Positions 35,529-47,421 are shown, numbered from the stretch's first letter. The stretch: DNA of 59,998 bases from Byssothecium circinans (GCA_010015675.1 ML976992.1:668770-728767), one strand, 5' to 3'. The notes: a model not told the origin generated them from the letters alone. Translations and numbers: made by a program.

Positions 35529-36509
35529 TCACATCCCCTCCATCTCCGTCTCCGTCTCCGTCTCAACCGCATTCACGACTTCAAAGCCATCAGCCTCGTC
35601 TTCATTTCCGACATCGACATCGAGAACGGGGACGGCGGCGGGAGCGGAGACAAGGCCTCGCACATCATATCGAACACGCGGATCCTGCGCGGCCAAGAGG
35701 TCGCGGGCACTGGTGCGGGTCCGGGCGCGGGGTAGGGAGAGTGCTGTTGTTGCGTGGGATACGTTAGTTTTCGTCGCTTGCTTGCTTGCATGCTTTCCTG
35801 CTTGTGGAGATGTTAGGAAGGAGGAAGACTTACACAAAAGCTGTGCCTCAATGCGCTCTCTCTCCGCTCGAAACCTGGCAATAAGGACTTCGTTCCGCGC
35901 AGTTATTGTTGACAACGACGACGAGGAGGAGGAGGAGGAGGAGGAGGAGGAGGACACCAGGTACCTTGCACCGTGGTGTCTGCCACTATCGTCATCGTCG
36001 TCGTCATCGTCGGTGGTGCGGGGACGGGGACGGGGTGCTGGGGGCACTGTTAGTACATCCCGTTCTTAAAAATACACGGGGCATGTACGAAAGCGTAGGG
36101 GGAAAGGAGGAGGGAAGAAAGGGACTCACCACCAGCAGCACCGCCACCAGCACTACCACCGTCCACGCTCTCCCTAACCGCCACCATCTCCGCGAGTCGC
36201 TGCACATCACGCTGTATCTCCCGCTCCAGGACGCAGTCCCGCTGCGTCAATTCCGCGAGTTCTTCTTCGAGGCGCTGCGTTGTGTCCTCGAAGCTCTCTG
36301 CGCGGCCGCGCTGTTCGCCGATCAGAGGGTCTGCAAGGATAGGGGGGGGTGGGGAGATATGTATCGTGTCGGAGATCCTGCCTCACGGCCTCTAGGTGCT
36401 GCCTCATGGCCTCAAGGGTGTCTGTATGGTCTTGTTGGCCGTGGGGCTGGGGCTCAGGGGATGGGGATGGGAGATGTGAGGTGTGGTTGTGGGTGGGTGG
36501 GGTGGACAT
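35529..36509 (-). CDS. unknown coiled-coil/acidic protein, frame broken at a G8 run
   Basis: I do not recognise the family. Three exons fit together: 36509-36130, 36046-35834 and 35743-35529. Introns are 83 and 90 bp with good borders; both have CTAAC branch sites, and both junctions are phase 1. The first exon is one base too long: the frame shifts at a run of eight G (36342-36349, C8 on the coding strand). Seven would restore a continuous protein of about 268 residues. The protein would have a helical coiled coil (for example TQRLEEELAELTQRDCVLE), an Asp tract, a Ser tract of about 13, a second helix (NEVLIARFRAERERIEAQL) and a Glu/Thr-rich end. The long repeats are simple-sequence expansions. 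The frameshift may be an assembly error, a population polymorphism or a recent loss. Confidence 0.5.
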
Positions 36510-37081
36510 CTTGGATAGTGCTGGGTATGCTTATGCGTATGTTGAATGCCGAAGGTAGAAGAGTATGTGGAAGAATGGGTGTAGTAATCGAACTAGAGGC
36601 AACGAGAATCAAGGCAAGTTACCTGATGCAAGACGAAGATGAAGACGAAGACGAAGCAAACGAAAGTCGAAAGGTGCGCAAGTGCTCCTTATAACTACAA
36701 CATAACACAGCGTCACCATCGAACAAAAAAAGAAGGGGAAAAAAATATCCCTGCACCATGTAATTGCTCTCGCCCATCTCCGCCCCTTTCCTTGCTTTTA
36801 CGTATTGGCTAGGCACGTATCCGAGAAAGTGTGATGAGTCGACCTATAACCACGCAAGCGAGCGTAAAAACACGGTGAGTGTCTAAGACATCAATCAAAC
36901 TGCAATGCGTCTGCCCGGGTCAGGAGAGGAGGCGGTGAGAGAATGATACTTCCCCCCTATGAGAGAAATGACGAGCGCAAAAGCGAAGCAGTAGATTGAT
37001 CGGGTCAAGACGAAAAGGTATATGATTCCGCACTCAACTATTTCTACAAGCCTCATGATTTTCGGCCGTCGAGCGAGACGT
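36510..37081. other. intergenic
   Basis: Promoter side of the coiled-coil gene and 3' flank of V-ATPase subunit C. Contains a short GAAGAC-type imperfect repeat near 36635-36660. The plus-strand open frame 35906-36694 runs antisense over the coiled-coil gene and looks like a shadow. Confidence 0.5.
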
Positions 37082-38424
37082 TCAGTTAATCTCAAACTCA
37101 TAGTACACATAAGCGGAGTACTCCTGGTCCGTGTGGCCGGCTGTCTGCATGTCGGTTGCCGTGGCAGAATCATCCTTCTTGATGCGACCTTTGCTGTCTC
37201 GGCCAAAGGCGTTGCCGCCTAGGTATGAGTAGCTTTTGTCCAGATTCGCTTTTGCCTTCTGTGCGAGCTTACGATTTGTCTATGCACTGTCAGTATTCCA
37301 GTCGCCACGTAAAAAAAGAAAATAGGGGGGTTGAAACGGACCTGCACCAGCCCGCAGACGAAATCCAGCGGCAGGCCGTACCGGAGCACCGTCTCGACGA
37401 AAACTCTCAGCGCCAGCACATGTATCCAGATCATGGCGCTTTCGCTATACCCTGTCCTGCCTAATCTTAAGGCCTCATTCCACAGTTTCTGGGCATCTTG
37501 GGCCAATTGATTCGCTTCCTTTGCCTCCTCTTCCTTGCCTCCCTCCTTATACGTGTAGTCCCGTGGCGTCCACCGCTTTTCTCTGCACTTGTGAACAAAT
37601 TCCGGCGAGTGCTTCTTGAACGTCACAACAGCGAAGAGGACGAATTCGTCGTCGGCGGCGACCTGGGTCGCGGAGCGCGGGACCACCATGGGCGTCAGTG
37701 ATTCGTAGGATTTGAGGAAGTCTTTGGCTTGATTTTTGGGGACGGCGATGAGATGCGTGTCAAGATATTCCGAGTCTCGGATCAGGAGGTTGGGATCTAC
37801 TATCGTGGTGAGCGATTTGGTGGAGAGGTTGCCTGTTCGTCGGCGTTCGGAGGCAGCGAGGTTGGTTTTGGTCTGGTTGTACTGCTGGAACTTTGCTTTG
37901 ACGTCGTTGTCGATGCCTGCTATTTCCTGCCAGTCTTTAATAAGGGGACTTGCTGGGGAGTTTGAGAGCGCACCTTCTGCAGCGAGTCTATCAGGTCGGC
38001 GATGGGTTTGTCCGCCCGGTACTTGATCTTGTTCCACTGGAACGTCCGCAGATACTGGTCCACCGGCTCTACACATAGTTAGTCCTCATACATGTCGTAT
38101 ATATCTCTAGCACATCAACCTACTATCATTGATGGTCTTGTGCTGCTGCGTCCGCTCGTCATCCCCATCCATGAGATTCTTCAAACTATCCGCTACCTTC
38201 CCCACCACGCCCTCACACGCCGTATTGAGCTTAGTCAGATCATCTGCCTGTTGCACCAGTGCATCTAGCGTTCCAATCTTGAAGTTTGGTATCGCGAAGG
38301 GGGACGTCGTGCCGTTGTCGTTGCCGATGGTGGACCGCAGGGCTGTGAGGGCTTCGTCGACGTGGTTCGAGGGTGATATTGACGTCGGCAGCGACACCAG
38401 CAGATATTTTGTGCCTTTCGACAT
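37082..38424 (-). CDS. vma5: V-type H+-ATPase V1 subunit C
   Basis: Four exons: 38424-38124, 38068-37974, 37926-37342, 37279-37082, giving 392 residues, the same length as yeast Vma5. Recognisable blocks include MSKGTKYLLVSLPTS, NDKPVDQYLRTFQWNKIKY, DNDVKAKFQQYN, VVPRSATQVAADDEF and the conserved tail DQEYSAYVYYEFEIN. Subunit C bridges the peripheral stalks and the V1/Vo sectors and is released when the pump disassembles under low glucose. Introns are 55, 47 and 62 bp. The structure is complete. Confidence 0.95.
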
Positions 38425-38809
38425 CTTGGCAGAGACTTACGAGAGAAGAGGCGGAGGTTTCGAGAAATAACGATGACGATGTCGTCGTGGTGAGCTTGGT
38501 GGGCGGCCGTGAGCTCGAAAGCTTGGGGCGTGATGAGGTCTGGGCGGTGTTGCTGGTGCGTCCCCGCCTAGTGGGAGTGGGAGCTCACAGCTGCACAAAC
38601 ATTGGGAACTCATATGTTCCGCCCTATAACCAAGTGAAAGCTCTAAAAGACGTTAAAACTTCTCATTAGTAGACTCTTGACTTAATTAGAGAATACCATT
38701 GAGTGAGGGCTCGGGAATCATGACCTAATTCGGAAAGCTCAGTTTCGTAGTAGGATTCTACAAAGGCCGTCTTTATCCGCCCGCGACTCTTTTCCTCCCA
38801 CACCACACA
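38425..38809. promoter_or_regulatory. divergent promoter region, vma5 / gcvT
   Basis: 385 bp between two divergent housekeeping genes. No clear motif picked out. Confidence 0.45.
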
Positions 38810-40228
38810 ATGGCTTCGAAAAGAGCAGTTCCAGCGCTGCAAAAAGCCCTCAATGGTTACAGGATAACGTCGGCTGGTCTACGACAGGCCTCTGAGCCTT
38901 TAAAATCTTCACGATGCCTCTCATTTCAGACTTCACAGCCCCGTTCGCTCACCAAAATCACCCAGCCCTCAGTGCGTTATGCTTCGACCGAGGCAAAAGA
39001 AGAGCAATTGGGAAAGACGGGATTGTATGAGCTCCACAGCAAGCATGGCGCTAAATTTGTGCCATTTGGCGGATACCATATGCCAGTTCAATACAGCGAT
39101 TTGGGAATCGTAGAGTCTCACAACTGGACACGAGAGAAGGCGAGCTTGTTCGATGTTGGCCATATGTGAGTCTATTCTTTGTAGACTTGAGACGAGGCTG
39201 AGGGTATCAGGGTACAGCACCACTTCTCTGGTCCCGGCGCCGAAGCCTTTCTCCAGCGCATCACCCCGTCCTCGCTGTCCACCCTCAAAGAGTACAACTC
39301 CACACTCTCCGCACTTCTCCACCGCGAGACCGGTGGCATCGTCGACGACACAGTCATTGCACGTATTCCTGGGAAGTTCTACGTCGTCACGAACGCCGGG
39401 TGCCGGGAGAAGGATACGGCGTACTTGACCGAAGAGCTTGAAGCATGGAAGAAGGATTTCCCTGACCAGCCGGTGGAATGGAAGATTTTGGATGGCCAAG
39501 GCCTCATCGCTCTGCAAGGTCCCCTTTCCGCTGACATTCTGAACCGCATCCTGGCCGACGCATCTGTGAACAACCTAAAAACATTATACTTTGGACAGTC
39601 TATGCCTGCGACCATCAAGGATACCGATACCGAAGTGCTCGTCAGCCGTGGTGGGTACACCGGCGAAGACGGGTTCGAAATTAGCATTCCCTCTTACGCT
39701 ACCGAAGCCATCACAGAGTTTCTCCTCGAGTCTGCAAAAGATGATCTGCGTCTCGCCGGTCTCGGTGCGCGAGATACCCTCCGCCTTGAGGCGGGTATGT
39801 GTCTCTACGGCCACGATCTAGACGACAGCACCACTCCTGTTGAAGCCGCACTCTCCTGGATCATAGGCAAAGACCGACGTGCCACCGGCGGCTTCCACGG
39901 CGACTCGGTCATCCTCCAGCAGCTCAAGAAGAAGTCGGAAGGAGGTGGCGTGACCCGCAGACGCGTCGGCTTCATCGTCGAAGGAGCCCCTGCGCGCGAA
40001 GGAGCTGAAGTCGTGGACGAAGCGGGCGAGAAGATCGGCAATATCACCTCTGGGTGCCCATCGCCGACTGCGAAGAAGAATATTGCTATGGGGTATATCA
40101 AGGACGGAATGCATAAGGCGGGCACGGAGGTGCAGGTTGTGGTCAGAGGGAGGAAGAGGAAAGCTGTCGTGGCGAAGATGCCGTTTGTGCCTAGCAAGTA
40201 CTACAAGGCGCCGACGGTAGCGAAGTAG
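38810..40228 (+). CDS. gcv1: mitochondrial aminomethyltransferase (glycine cleavage T protein)
   Basis: Two exons, 38810-39165 and 39211-40228 with a 45-bp intron, encode 457 residues. The first roughly 65 residues are Arg/Ser-rich without acids, a mitochondrial presequence. The body starts at [20 protein letters not shown], the folate-binding GcvT start, and has [36 protein letters not shown] and [18 protein letters not shown]. The T protein takes the aminomethyl group from lipoyl-H protein, releases ammonia and makes 5,10-methylene-tetrahydrofolate. Other subunits (P, H, L) are not in this window. Full length with all motifs. Confidence 0.95.
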
Positions 40229-40467
40229 AGTAGGTTAATGGTTCATACATTTCTCTGGTCTATTGATATTCTCTGATTGCTTCGTTTCAACTGGTTTTCT
40301 CACGCTCCTTCCTTGCGTTTCGCTGTCGGGGGCGGCGAAATTATTACCCGGGCCTTTCTCGTTTGCTTTCTTCTACCTCTTTCCCTACCCTCCAAACCAA
40401 CCCACACAAACGTCACCGATATACCTGCACTCACGACGCCTCCCTTCTACCCACGCAACCATTCACC

Positions 40468-41083
40468 ATGTCCGACCTCCAAGATCCGGAGAAGCTCAAG
40501 CATGCCAAAGACCACCTCATCAGTAAGTAGAAGCTCGCCAGGCAGCTGACGCCGTTGGATTCTATGGGTAGCAAACTGATTGTTTTGTCTTGTAGGTCAA
40601 ACTCGCGCCGTATACTCTCCGCGGTACCCCGATGCTACCTTCGACGTCGTGATCTTTAAGAAGTACTCCCAACAAGGGGACGTCTGCCCGTGGGCCATTG
40701 ATGACTTAAGACGCCAAGAAGGGGAGCGTGTGAGCAAGGTCTGGGCTGCTATCATCGTCTATCCCAAGGACAGCGAGGGCGAGTGGAAATTGATAAAAAA
40801 GAGCGCGGAGATGACCGACACCTTCGCGGCGATTGACGACTTGCTTGACTATCTCTACAAGGCTTTGGAGCTTGTTGTTCGTAAGTATGATGGAAGTTTA
40901 CGGTACCCTTTCACTGGAGCACTGCTGACCGTGCTGGATGGTAAGGTAGCATGGGTTTTCCATTCGAGGCTAGGCTTGGCAAGCAGCGCATGGACGTCTT
41001 GTTCTAGGCAAACGTCGAAGAACCGGCGTAGTTGGGTCGCGGGCTGGGAGGCTTGGGTTATTTCGTTGAGCTTGGATTCGTGA
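40468..41083 (+). CDS. small unknown protein, 3' end uncertain
   Basis: Exon 1 40468-40522 and exon 2 from 40596 (73-bp intron) encode SQTRAVYSPRYPDATFDVVI and a following conserved-looking helical segment (AAIDDLLDYLYKALELVV). If read straight through the frame ends at 41083 (180 residues), but the part after residue 113 has the look of non-coding sequence. A strong donor (GTAAGT) at 40881 with an acceptor at 41007 would give a 133-residue protein ending at 41069. I do not recognise a domain. It is a soluble, probably cytosolic protein with no leader. Confidence 0.55.
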
Positions 41084-41964
41084 TAGAACTGGGCTTGAGT
41101 ATGCGGATCACTGTGCCTGCAATAAAGCATTGGGAATTCAATTGGCAAAGACGTGGGCGTGAAAGACCGTCTACTGTGAATGATAGGATCCTGTGACTCA
41201 TGATCATATCGAACTCCTCTAAGCGCATATTTTGTCTATTCGTGATTGAACTAATAGGTTTGTGGCTTTCATATCGTTTACGTGTGGAGGTCTTCAGTTG
41301 ATGGCTCGCTTCTTGGAGTCAAGTTTTATGAGGATGCGGCGACGTCTGGAGCCCAAGCGTCCTTTCAAATTAAAAATCTCGGGATGAGAGACAGTCAATC
41401 GTATCCTGTAAACCTCATCTTGGAGTACGTCGAGACATATCACTTTCAATAGAAAGGAGGTTGTAGCAGCTTGTTTGTTTCACTGATGGTGCTGAAGAGG
41501 TCACGGGAAGACCTACCTGCCTATGTGTTGTTATCTTCGCTTTGTAGTGCGATATACGCTACACTAATGGAGTCTTGATAGTAGTGCATATATGGAAGAT
41601 GGTGCTGCATCGAACCATTCAAGTCAGTTTGCTTCTGATAGCAGGGTGATGTTATGCACCGGTGTTGATGCTATGGTTCAGGTTATTATTACTCTTGCAA
41701 TATATGATACTATGTAAAACTCCGCTAAGGGAGCTACGAAACTTAATGTATCTGATGGTAAGTAGGGATTTATGGTTGTGTTGCCTTCCTGCATGGCCTG
41801 TTCTATATGCACACCGTCTCTCCGAAGAAAGATGGGAACTATCAACCTGTTCTTAACACTACTGAATGGGCCCGGGAATCTGTTTGGTTAAAGGATGATA
41901 GCTAGGTCAATATCCATATCGCTATTACGTTCCTACACGACCTTTCCATTAAATACATCTCCCA
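41084..41964. other. gene-free stretch
   Basis: About 880 bp between convergent genes. AT content is raised and short open frames only are seen. No repeat or RNA gene recognised. Confidence 0.5.
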
Positions 41965-43372
41965 TCAACCCGCTATCAGCGCTTCAAACCGTTCCAAAGC
42001 ATCCTTCTTATGTGCCGCATGATCATGACCATAGATAAAGGCCCACCTCTCTGGCAAAGCAGCCTGCACTTTTTGAAGATCCACACCACTGTCTGGTCCC
42101 CGGCCACACAAAATAAGTCCAGTGCCATAACTCGAGTGAACAATCCCCTGCGTTCGCGGCCTTCGAACTTCATCATAAGCACGGAAAGCCGCAGCGATCT
42201 GATCTGGACTTCTGACCTGTTCGAATAAAACCTCTAACACCATCGCGTCTTCAATTGCCTGCCCAGCTCCAGAGCCTTGCCATGGAGTCATACAGTGAGC
42301 CGCGTCGCCCATGATACACACGCGATCTTTCGCATACGTAGGGGCGTCGATCTCATGATGTTCTTGCGCAAAAGCTTTCAGGTCTGGATTCTGCAGCATG
42401 GCCTGAAAAAATCAGCTCAGTCTCCGAAACCCTATTCAATGATCTAACAATCTCACCTCAACCACGCCGTCCTTCATAGAAGGATCTACCCACTTCCCCA
42501 CCACCCTATCAAGCGCACCCCGATCCAATTCCCTACTCCACTCCCCCTCTTTCCAATCCCCACCATCCATCATCCCGCTTATTACGCACTGCACCGTCTC
42601 CCCGCTGTCAAGAACGTCGTGCATAACGAAACCCCCATCACCGATCCACCCGTACTGTCTATCAACCTCGAAGTACTTCTCACCAAGGAGCTCTCTCGCC
42701 TTCTTCATCGGAATCAGTGCCCTCGCATCCCAGAACCCTGCTGCTCTTGCGGGAACCGCCGCATGCTTAGCGCCCAAGACGTGGCCGCGAACGTACCCAC
42801 GTAGACCATCTGCTCCGACGATGGCGTCGGCTTGGAAATCTGTGCCGTCGTCGAAGTGAATCGTCATGTCACCTTGCTGGTAATCTTCGATCCGGATGAC
42901 TTTTTTCTTTGTATGCTTTCTATTCGCGGCGAGGGGTTTGAGTAATTCGCCAAGGAGAGCGGCGCGATGGACAACTTTTCCGCGTTCTTCGCCTGCTAGA
43001 TCAAAAACTGTGGACATGGCATTGGGTCCTGACGCCTATGCACGGTTACCAACTCCTCCTTCCACTTCAACCAATAAAATAAATGCGGAAGAAAGGATGG
43101 AGAACACATACCATGCATAATCTAGATGAGCTCATAGTAACGCCTCCGGCACGCTCGATGACACCTGCCACCGACCCTCCGATTTCAGCAAGTGCTGCTT
43201 GCGCAATCGCGGCTAGACCGACTGCTGCACCTCTTTCTGAAAACTCTGGGGCTGCTTCGAAGATGTGCACGTCTATGTGTTGGTGTTTTAGCAGTGCGTT
43301 GGCTAGGATGGCGCCCGCGAGGCCGCCGCCGATGATGGCGACTTTGAGCGGTATTTTCCTATGATCAGCCAT
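41965..43372 (-). CDS. FAD-dependent monooxygenase (salicylate hydroxylase-like)
   Basis: Three exons: 43372-43112, 43035-42457, 42402-41965, giving 425 residues, typical for single-component aromatic hydroxylases. The N-terminus holds the FAD Rossmann motif VAIIGGGLAGAILANALL. The middle has the second FAD/NADPH segment ADAIVGADGLRGYVR (DG motif). Near the end is RVCIMGDAAHCMTPWQGSGA (GD motif). These enzymes use NAD(P)H and O2 to hydroxylate, often with decarboxylation, aromatic acids such as salicylate. The substrate cannot be read from sequence. It is divergent from a DAL5-type acid transporter, which suggests uptake and degradation of a small aromatic or carboxylate compound. No signal peptide. 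Confidence 0.9.
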
Positions 43373-44217
43373 GGATAGTTGTGAGATGAGAAAGTGGGAA
43401 GATGTTTAGCCTTCGATTCTTTTATGGTTTTTATATATTTTGGTTGAGACGGCGGGTGCGGCGGGGTACGGCACAGTTGGATACAGTAAGCTGATTGTGG
43501 TATGTGTTTTGCAAGAGTAAATGCGGTTGAGGCGTGTCGTACAATGAAAGGCGGCGCAGCAAGTTCTCACGCTCATTTAATGTGTATGACGGAACTTCCC
43601 ATGTTCATCTCGCATAGTGCAGGATTTACATTTCCTATCGAGTTTCTGTTCCATGTTACGATTGCAGTGAACAAAGGGTCGAAGTAAATTCTTTTAACGT
43701 CTGAATATTTTAGCGTTAAATCAGTAACTTCGAGATGTACGATTTGAAAATCGGGTGTACAGCTCACTTTGCCATCTATGAGCAAACTGGTGTGCTATAA
43801 ATCAATCACTCATAATTCGTGTACCTGCGTGTGAAGGATCTCGGCCCTAGCTACGCCACTCCAAAGTCATCCAGCCCATCAAGATCAAAACGAATATAAG
43901 AGAACTAGATGGTTGCGCATACATGTGATACATGTCGGTAGCAAGCTAGCTACATCGGTAATTGGGGATGTACCATGGTAGTTGCATCAAGCGTCCCCGC
44001 AATGATGTGCTTTGGAACGTCACATCTTTCGTAACCAAGCCGCAAAACCGTTATCTTTCACGACAAAAGGGCATACCTCCCGGCGTCTTGCATACTTACA
44101 GGTAATTAGCGGTTATCACGCCAGCCCCAAGATTTATCTTTAAAGATCAACCATCGATGTCTTGTCTATCTCTTTCGCACAGTTTCCTCACCCTTTACAA
44201 GCTCGAGCGCGAACATC
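43373..44217. promoter_or_regulatory. divergent promoter region, monooxygenase / transporter
   Basis: 845 bp shared between two divergently transcribed catabolic-type genes. A minus open frame of 70 codons (43785-43573) has no recognisable features. No operator picked out with confidence. Confidence 0.45.
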
Positions 44218-45822
44218 ATGGTTCCCAAGGTCATCAAGAATGCAGGTCTTTCTCTCTCTTGCTACCGCAGCATCATCGCTGACATTCTACGCAGTTCCGG
44301 TCTTTCATATGGGACTCAGACACCCACCTCAAAACACATGCAGAGCGTAAGCTACTGCGTAAACTCGACTTTTCCATCCTCACCATCGGCTGCGTAGGCT
44401 TCTTCCTCAAGTACCTCGACCAAGCCAACATCGTCAATGTCTATGTCTCCGGCATGCAAGAAGACCTCCACATGGTCGGTAACGAATACACCTACGCCAT
44501 AACATGTTACACAGTCGCCTACGCAGTCATGCAGATCCCTTCAAACATCATTATCCAGTACATCCGGCCTTCGTACTGGCTTGCAGCTATGGAGATCGCC
44601 TGGGGGACTTTCACGTTTGCGCAGGCTGGTGTGCGTAATGTGAATCAGCTGTATGCGTTTAGATTCCTGGTGGGGTTGTTCGAGAGCTCTTTCTTCCCGG
44701 CTCTGTTGTTTGTGCTGGGGAGCTGGTACACGAAGACTGAGCTCGCGAAACGGATTGCTATATTCCATATGACGGCACCAGTTGGCACGGCTTTTGGGGG
44801 GTATCTGCAAGCTGCTGTTTACAAAAGCCTTGACGGTGCTCATGGTCTTGCGGGTTGGCGATGGCTATATATCGTCTGCGGGGTGCGTCTCACTCTGATG
44901 CTGCCTTGAAATCGTACGCTAATGATCTCCAGTGCATGACCGTTCCAGTTGGCTTCGTAACGTGGTTTATTCTCCCGGATACGCCATACACGACCAAGGC
45001 ATGGTTCCTCACTGAAGAAGAGAAACAACTAGCCCTCTCCCGCGTACAAATCGCCGGCAAAGCAGCGCCTCAGAAACTCACATTTTCGACGTTCAAACGC
45101 ATCCTCACTCGATGGCGTTGGTACGCATTCGTCTTTGGTTACGTCCTCTACGGAAACGCATGCGGTGCCGGTGATTATTTCGGTATCTGGCTAAAGTCAG
45201 AAGGCTACTCGGTTGTGGATCGAAACATCATTCCTACAGGCACAAAGCTCATCGCGGGCTTCACAATCGTCCTTTGGGGATTTCTGTCAGATTACTCTGG
45301 GAGTCGGTTTTGGTTCGTGTTTGGACCACTGGCGTATGGACTCATTCCGAATGGAATCCTTGCGTTCTGGCCGGCTAGTCGGGATGCGAAGCTTTTCGCG
45401 TTTTTGACCACGGGAGTGCAGATAATGACTGCCATCTTGTAAGTTCCAAACCCATATCCTCTTTGATCTTTGCAAAAGATGCTGATGCAAAAAACAGCTA
45501 CACTTGGGCCAACGAAGTATGTGCCGGAGATAACGAAGAACGCGCCATCGTGATCAGTAGCATGAATGGGTTCCAATATGCGGTCGCGGCGTGGCTACCG
45601 ATCGTGATCTTTCCTCAGACCCAAGCACCTACATTCCGCCACGGTTACCCCAGTACGTTCGGTTTAGTAATTGCTGCTTTGATAGCGATTGTAGCCATAC
45701 AGCTTTTGCATGTCAGATCACAGAGGAAGCGCACCACTTCTATTGAGGAGGATGACGTGTCTGAAGGTTCGGAAACAAATGAGGGAGACCGGTCCTCTGT
45801 AGTTCCGAAGAGTTTCTCTTGA
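44218..45822 (+). CDS. MFS transporter, allantoate permease (DAL5) family
   Basis: Four exons: 44218-44245, 44344-44882, 44933-45438, 45498-45822, giving 465 residues with about 12 membrane helices. Family signs are the N-terminal KLDFSILTIGCVGFFLKYLD helix, DQANIVNVYVSGM, the RFLVGLFESSFFPALLFVLG helix and WYTKTELAKRIAIF after helix 4. The first exon is 28 nt and its donor is an unusual GTCTTT; it is required to reach a Met in frame. DAL5-family carriers import anions such as allantoate, nicotinate, pantothenate or aromatic acids with protons at the plasma membrane. The divergent hydroxylase suggests an aromatic or carboxylate cargo. The C-terminal tail is Ser/Glu-rich and cytosolic. Confidence 0.9.
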
Positions 45823-46230
45823 GCCCAAATGCCTGTAGAGAAAATCATTGGTTCGAAAGAGAGTTTGATTGTCTGTTCACATATTTTCACAAGGCGAACG
45901 TAGTGTGACGAGCACCCTACGAGTAATGTAGCAAAGGCTGAAATAGATTGGTCCCTTCTCGCGATGGAGAAATGGTAGAATAGTGCAGTTAATTTCATAA
46001 CTGCCCCCTTGGAGCTCTAAAGAGTGGCGACGAAGTTCGTGATTGCTTAACACCTTCCGCACTTGGCATCAACCTGCCGATCGTTGCTTATGGACCTATC
46101 ATGACGCAATGCCCGCTTTGATGTCGCGATAACATACTTTGGGGCGTGAAATATATAACTTTCAAGAAAAGTAGATAAACATGAGGTATTCGCGCTTGTG
46201 TTAAGACACGTCAACTTGGGAGAAGTCAAG
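45823..46230. other. intergenic
   Basis: 3' flank of the transporter and promoter of the S51 peptidase gene. Nothing else recognised. Confidence 0.5.
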
Positions 46231-47121
46231 ATGCTGTTCTCCGCCTTCGTTTCTGCTGCTCTTGCAGCGACCACACTCGCCTTTCCAACACCAAATGGCA
46301 CCAACACTACCGTCGGCCCCGAAAACGGTCATCTTGTCATCGTAGGCGGAAATCTTCAAAGCGACAGCATCTGGCAACGCATCATCGAGCTCGCCGGAGG
46401 ACCCGAAGCACCAATCGTAGTCGTGCCAACAGCCGGCGGCGACCCAACATACAGCCAGAACTTTTCCTCAGCAGTGACCCTTCGAAACCTCGGTGCAAAG
46501 AACGTCACAGTCCTACACACATACGACCCGAAAGTAGCCGACACGGATGAATTCATCGCACCTCTTGCTGCAGCCAAAGGCATCTTCTTCGGTGGAGGCC
46601 GACAGTGGCGTCTTGTCGACGCATACGTTGGCACGAAGACTGAGAAAGCATTCGCCGCTGTTCTTGATCGTGGAGGCGTTATTTCAGGATCCAGTGCAGG
46701 TGCGAGTATTATCGGTTCTTTCCTCGTCCGAGGCGATACTGCGAATAATCAGATCATGATTGGAGATCATACTGTCGGGTTTGGATACCTCAAAAACACT
46801 GCCATTGATCAACACGTTTTAGTCCGAAATCGCCACTTTGACCTGTTTGATATTTTGAAGGTGTATCCAGAGTTGCTTGGCGTGGCTATTGACGAAGACA
46901 CCGCGTTGGTTGTGAGCGGTAATGATGTTGAGATCATTGGAAGCACGTATGCGCTGTTCTACGATCGCGGATTCTGGTCAAGAGAAGAACTGAGCGAGTT
47001 GAAGAACCTGCCTCCGCCGGAAAATAGATTTTATTTCTTGAGGCCGGGGGATAAGTACGATCTGGAAACGAGGAAGGTTGTACAAAGTGCTGCAACAGTA
47101 GGTGGCAACGATGAGCTCTGA
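46231..47121 (+). CDS. secreted peptidase S51 / cyanophycinase-like protein
   Basis: One exon, 296 residues. Start set at MLFSAFVSAALAATTLA, a clear signal peptide; an earlier in-frame ATG (46198) would put a charged leader in front. The mature part has GHLVIVGGNL, VVVPTAGGD, IFFGGGRQWRLVDAY and the nucleophile loop ISGSSAGASIIG (Ser about 162), all of the S51 fold. Cyanophycinases are serine exopeptidases that cut beta-Asp-Arg bonds; fungal secreted relatives have unknown substrates, since fungi do not make cyanophycin. N-glycosylation sites (NGT, NVT) fit secretion. No intron. Confidence 0.92.
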   Translation: MLFSAFVSAALAATTLAFPTPNGTNTTVGPENGHLVIVGGNLQSDSIWQRIIELAGGPEAPIVVVPTAGGDPTYSQNFSSAVTLRNLGAKNVTVLHTYDPKVADTDEFIAPLAAAKGIFFGGGRQWRLVDAYVGTKTEKAFAAVLDRGGVISGSSAGASIIGSFLVRGDTANNQIMIGDHTVGFGYLKNTAIDQHVLVRNRHFDLFDILKVYPELLGVAIDEDTALVVSGNDVEIIGSTYALFYDRGFWSREELSELKNLPPPENRFYFLRPGDKYDLETRKVVQSAATVGGNDEL

Positions 47122-47421
47122 GCCGTGTCTCAACGTGTGAGACGGAAGTGGAGTTGGAGGTTGATTGCCCTCGATTCAGATAAAATCATCAGTTTGGTCA
47201 TCTTTCACCTGACACGTGGGATCTGTGTTGTGAATCAACAAAGAAAACCTCGAACAAACGATATCCGAATTTCGGCCCCTAAACATTATAAACTCACCGT
47301 CACCGTGAACATAAAGCTTCCAAGCATACAACCCACCAAGCACACAACCCACGACCACGAAAACCCGAATATCTAATATTCACTGCGATACTCACCGCTC
47401 GCACCATTCATCAACGGCAAC

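Noticed and set aside
35906..36694. Plus-strand open frame of 262 codons
   Set aside because: Antisense to the coiled-coil gene, with Arg-rich translation of simple repeats (the complement of Ser/Asp tracts); no domain or introns.
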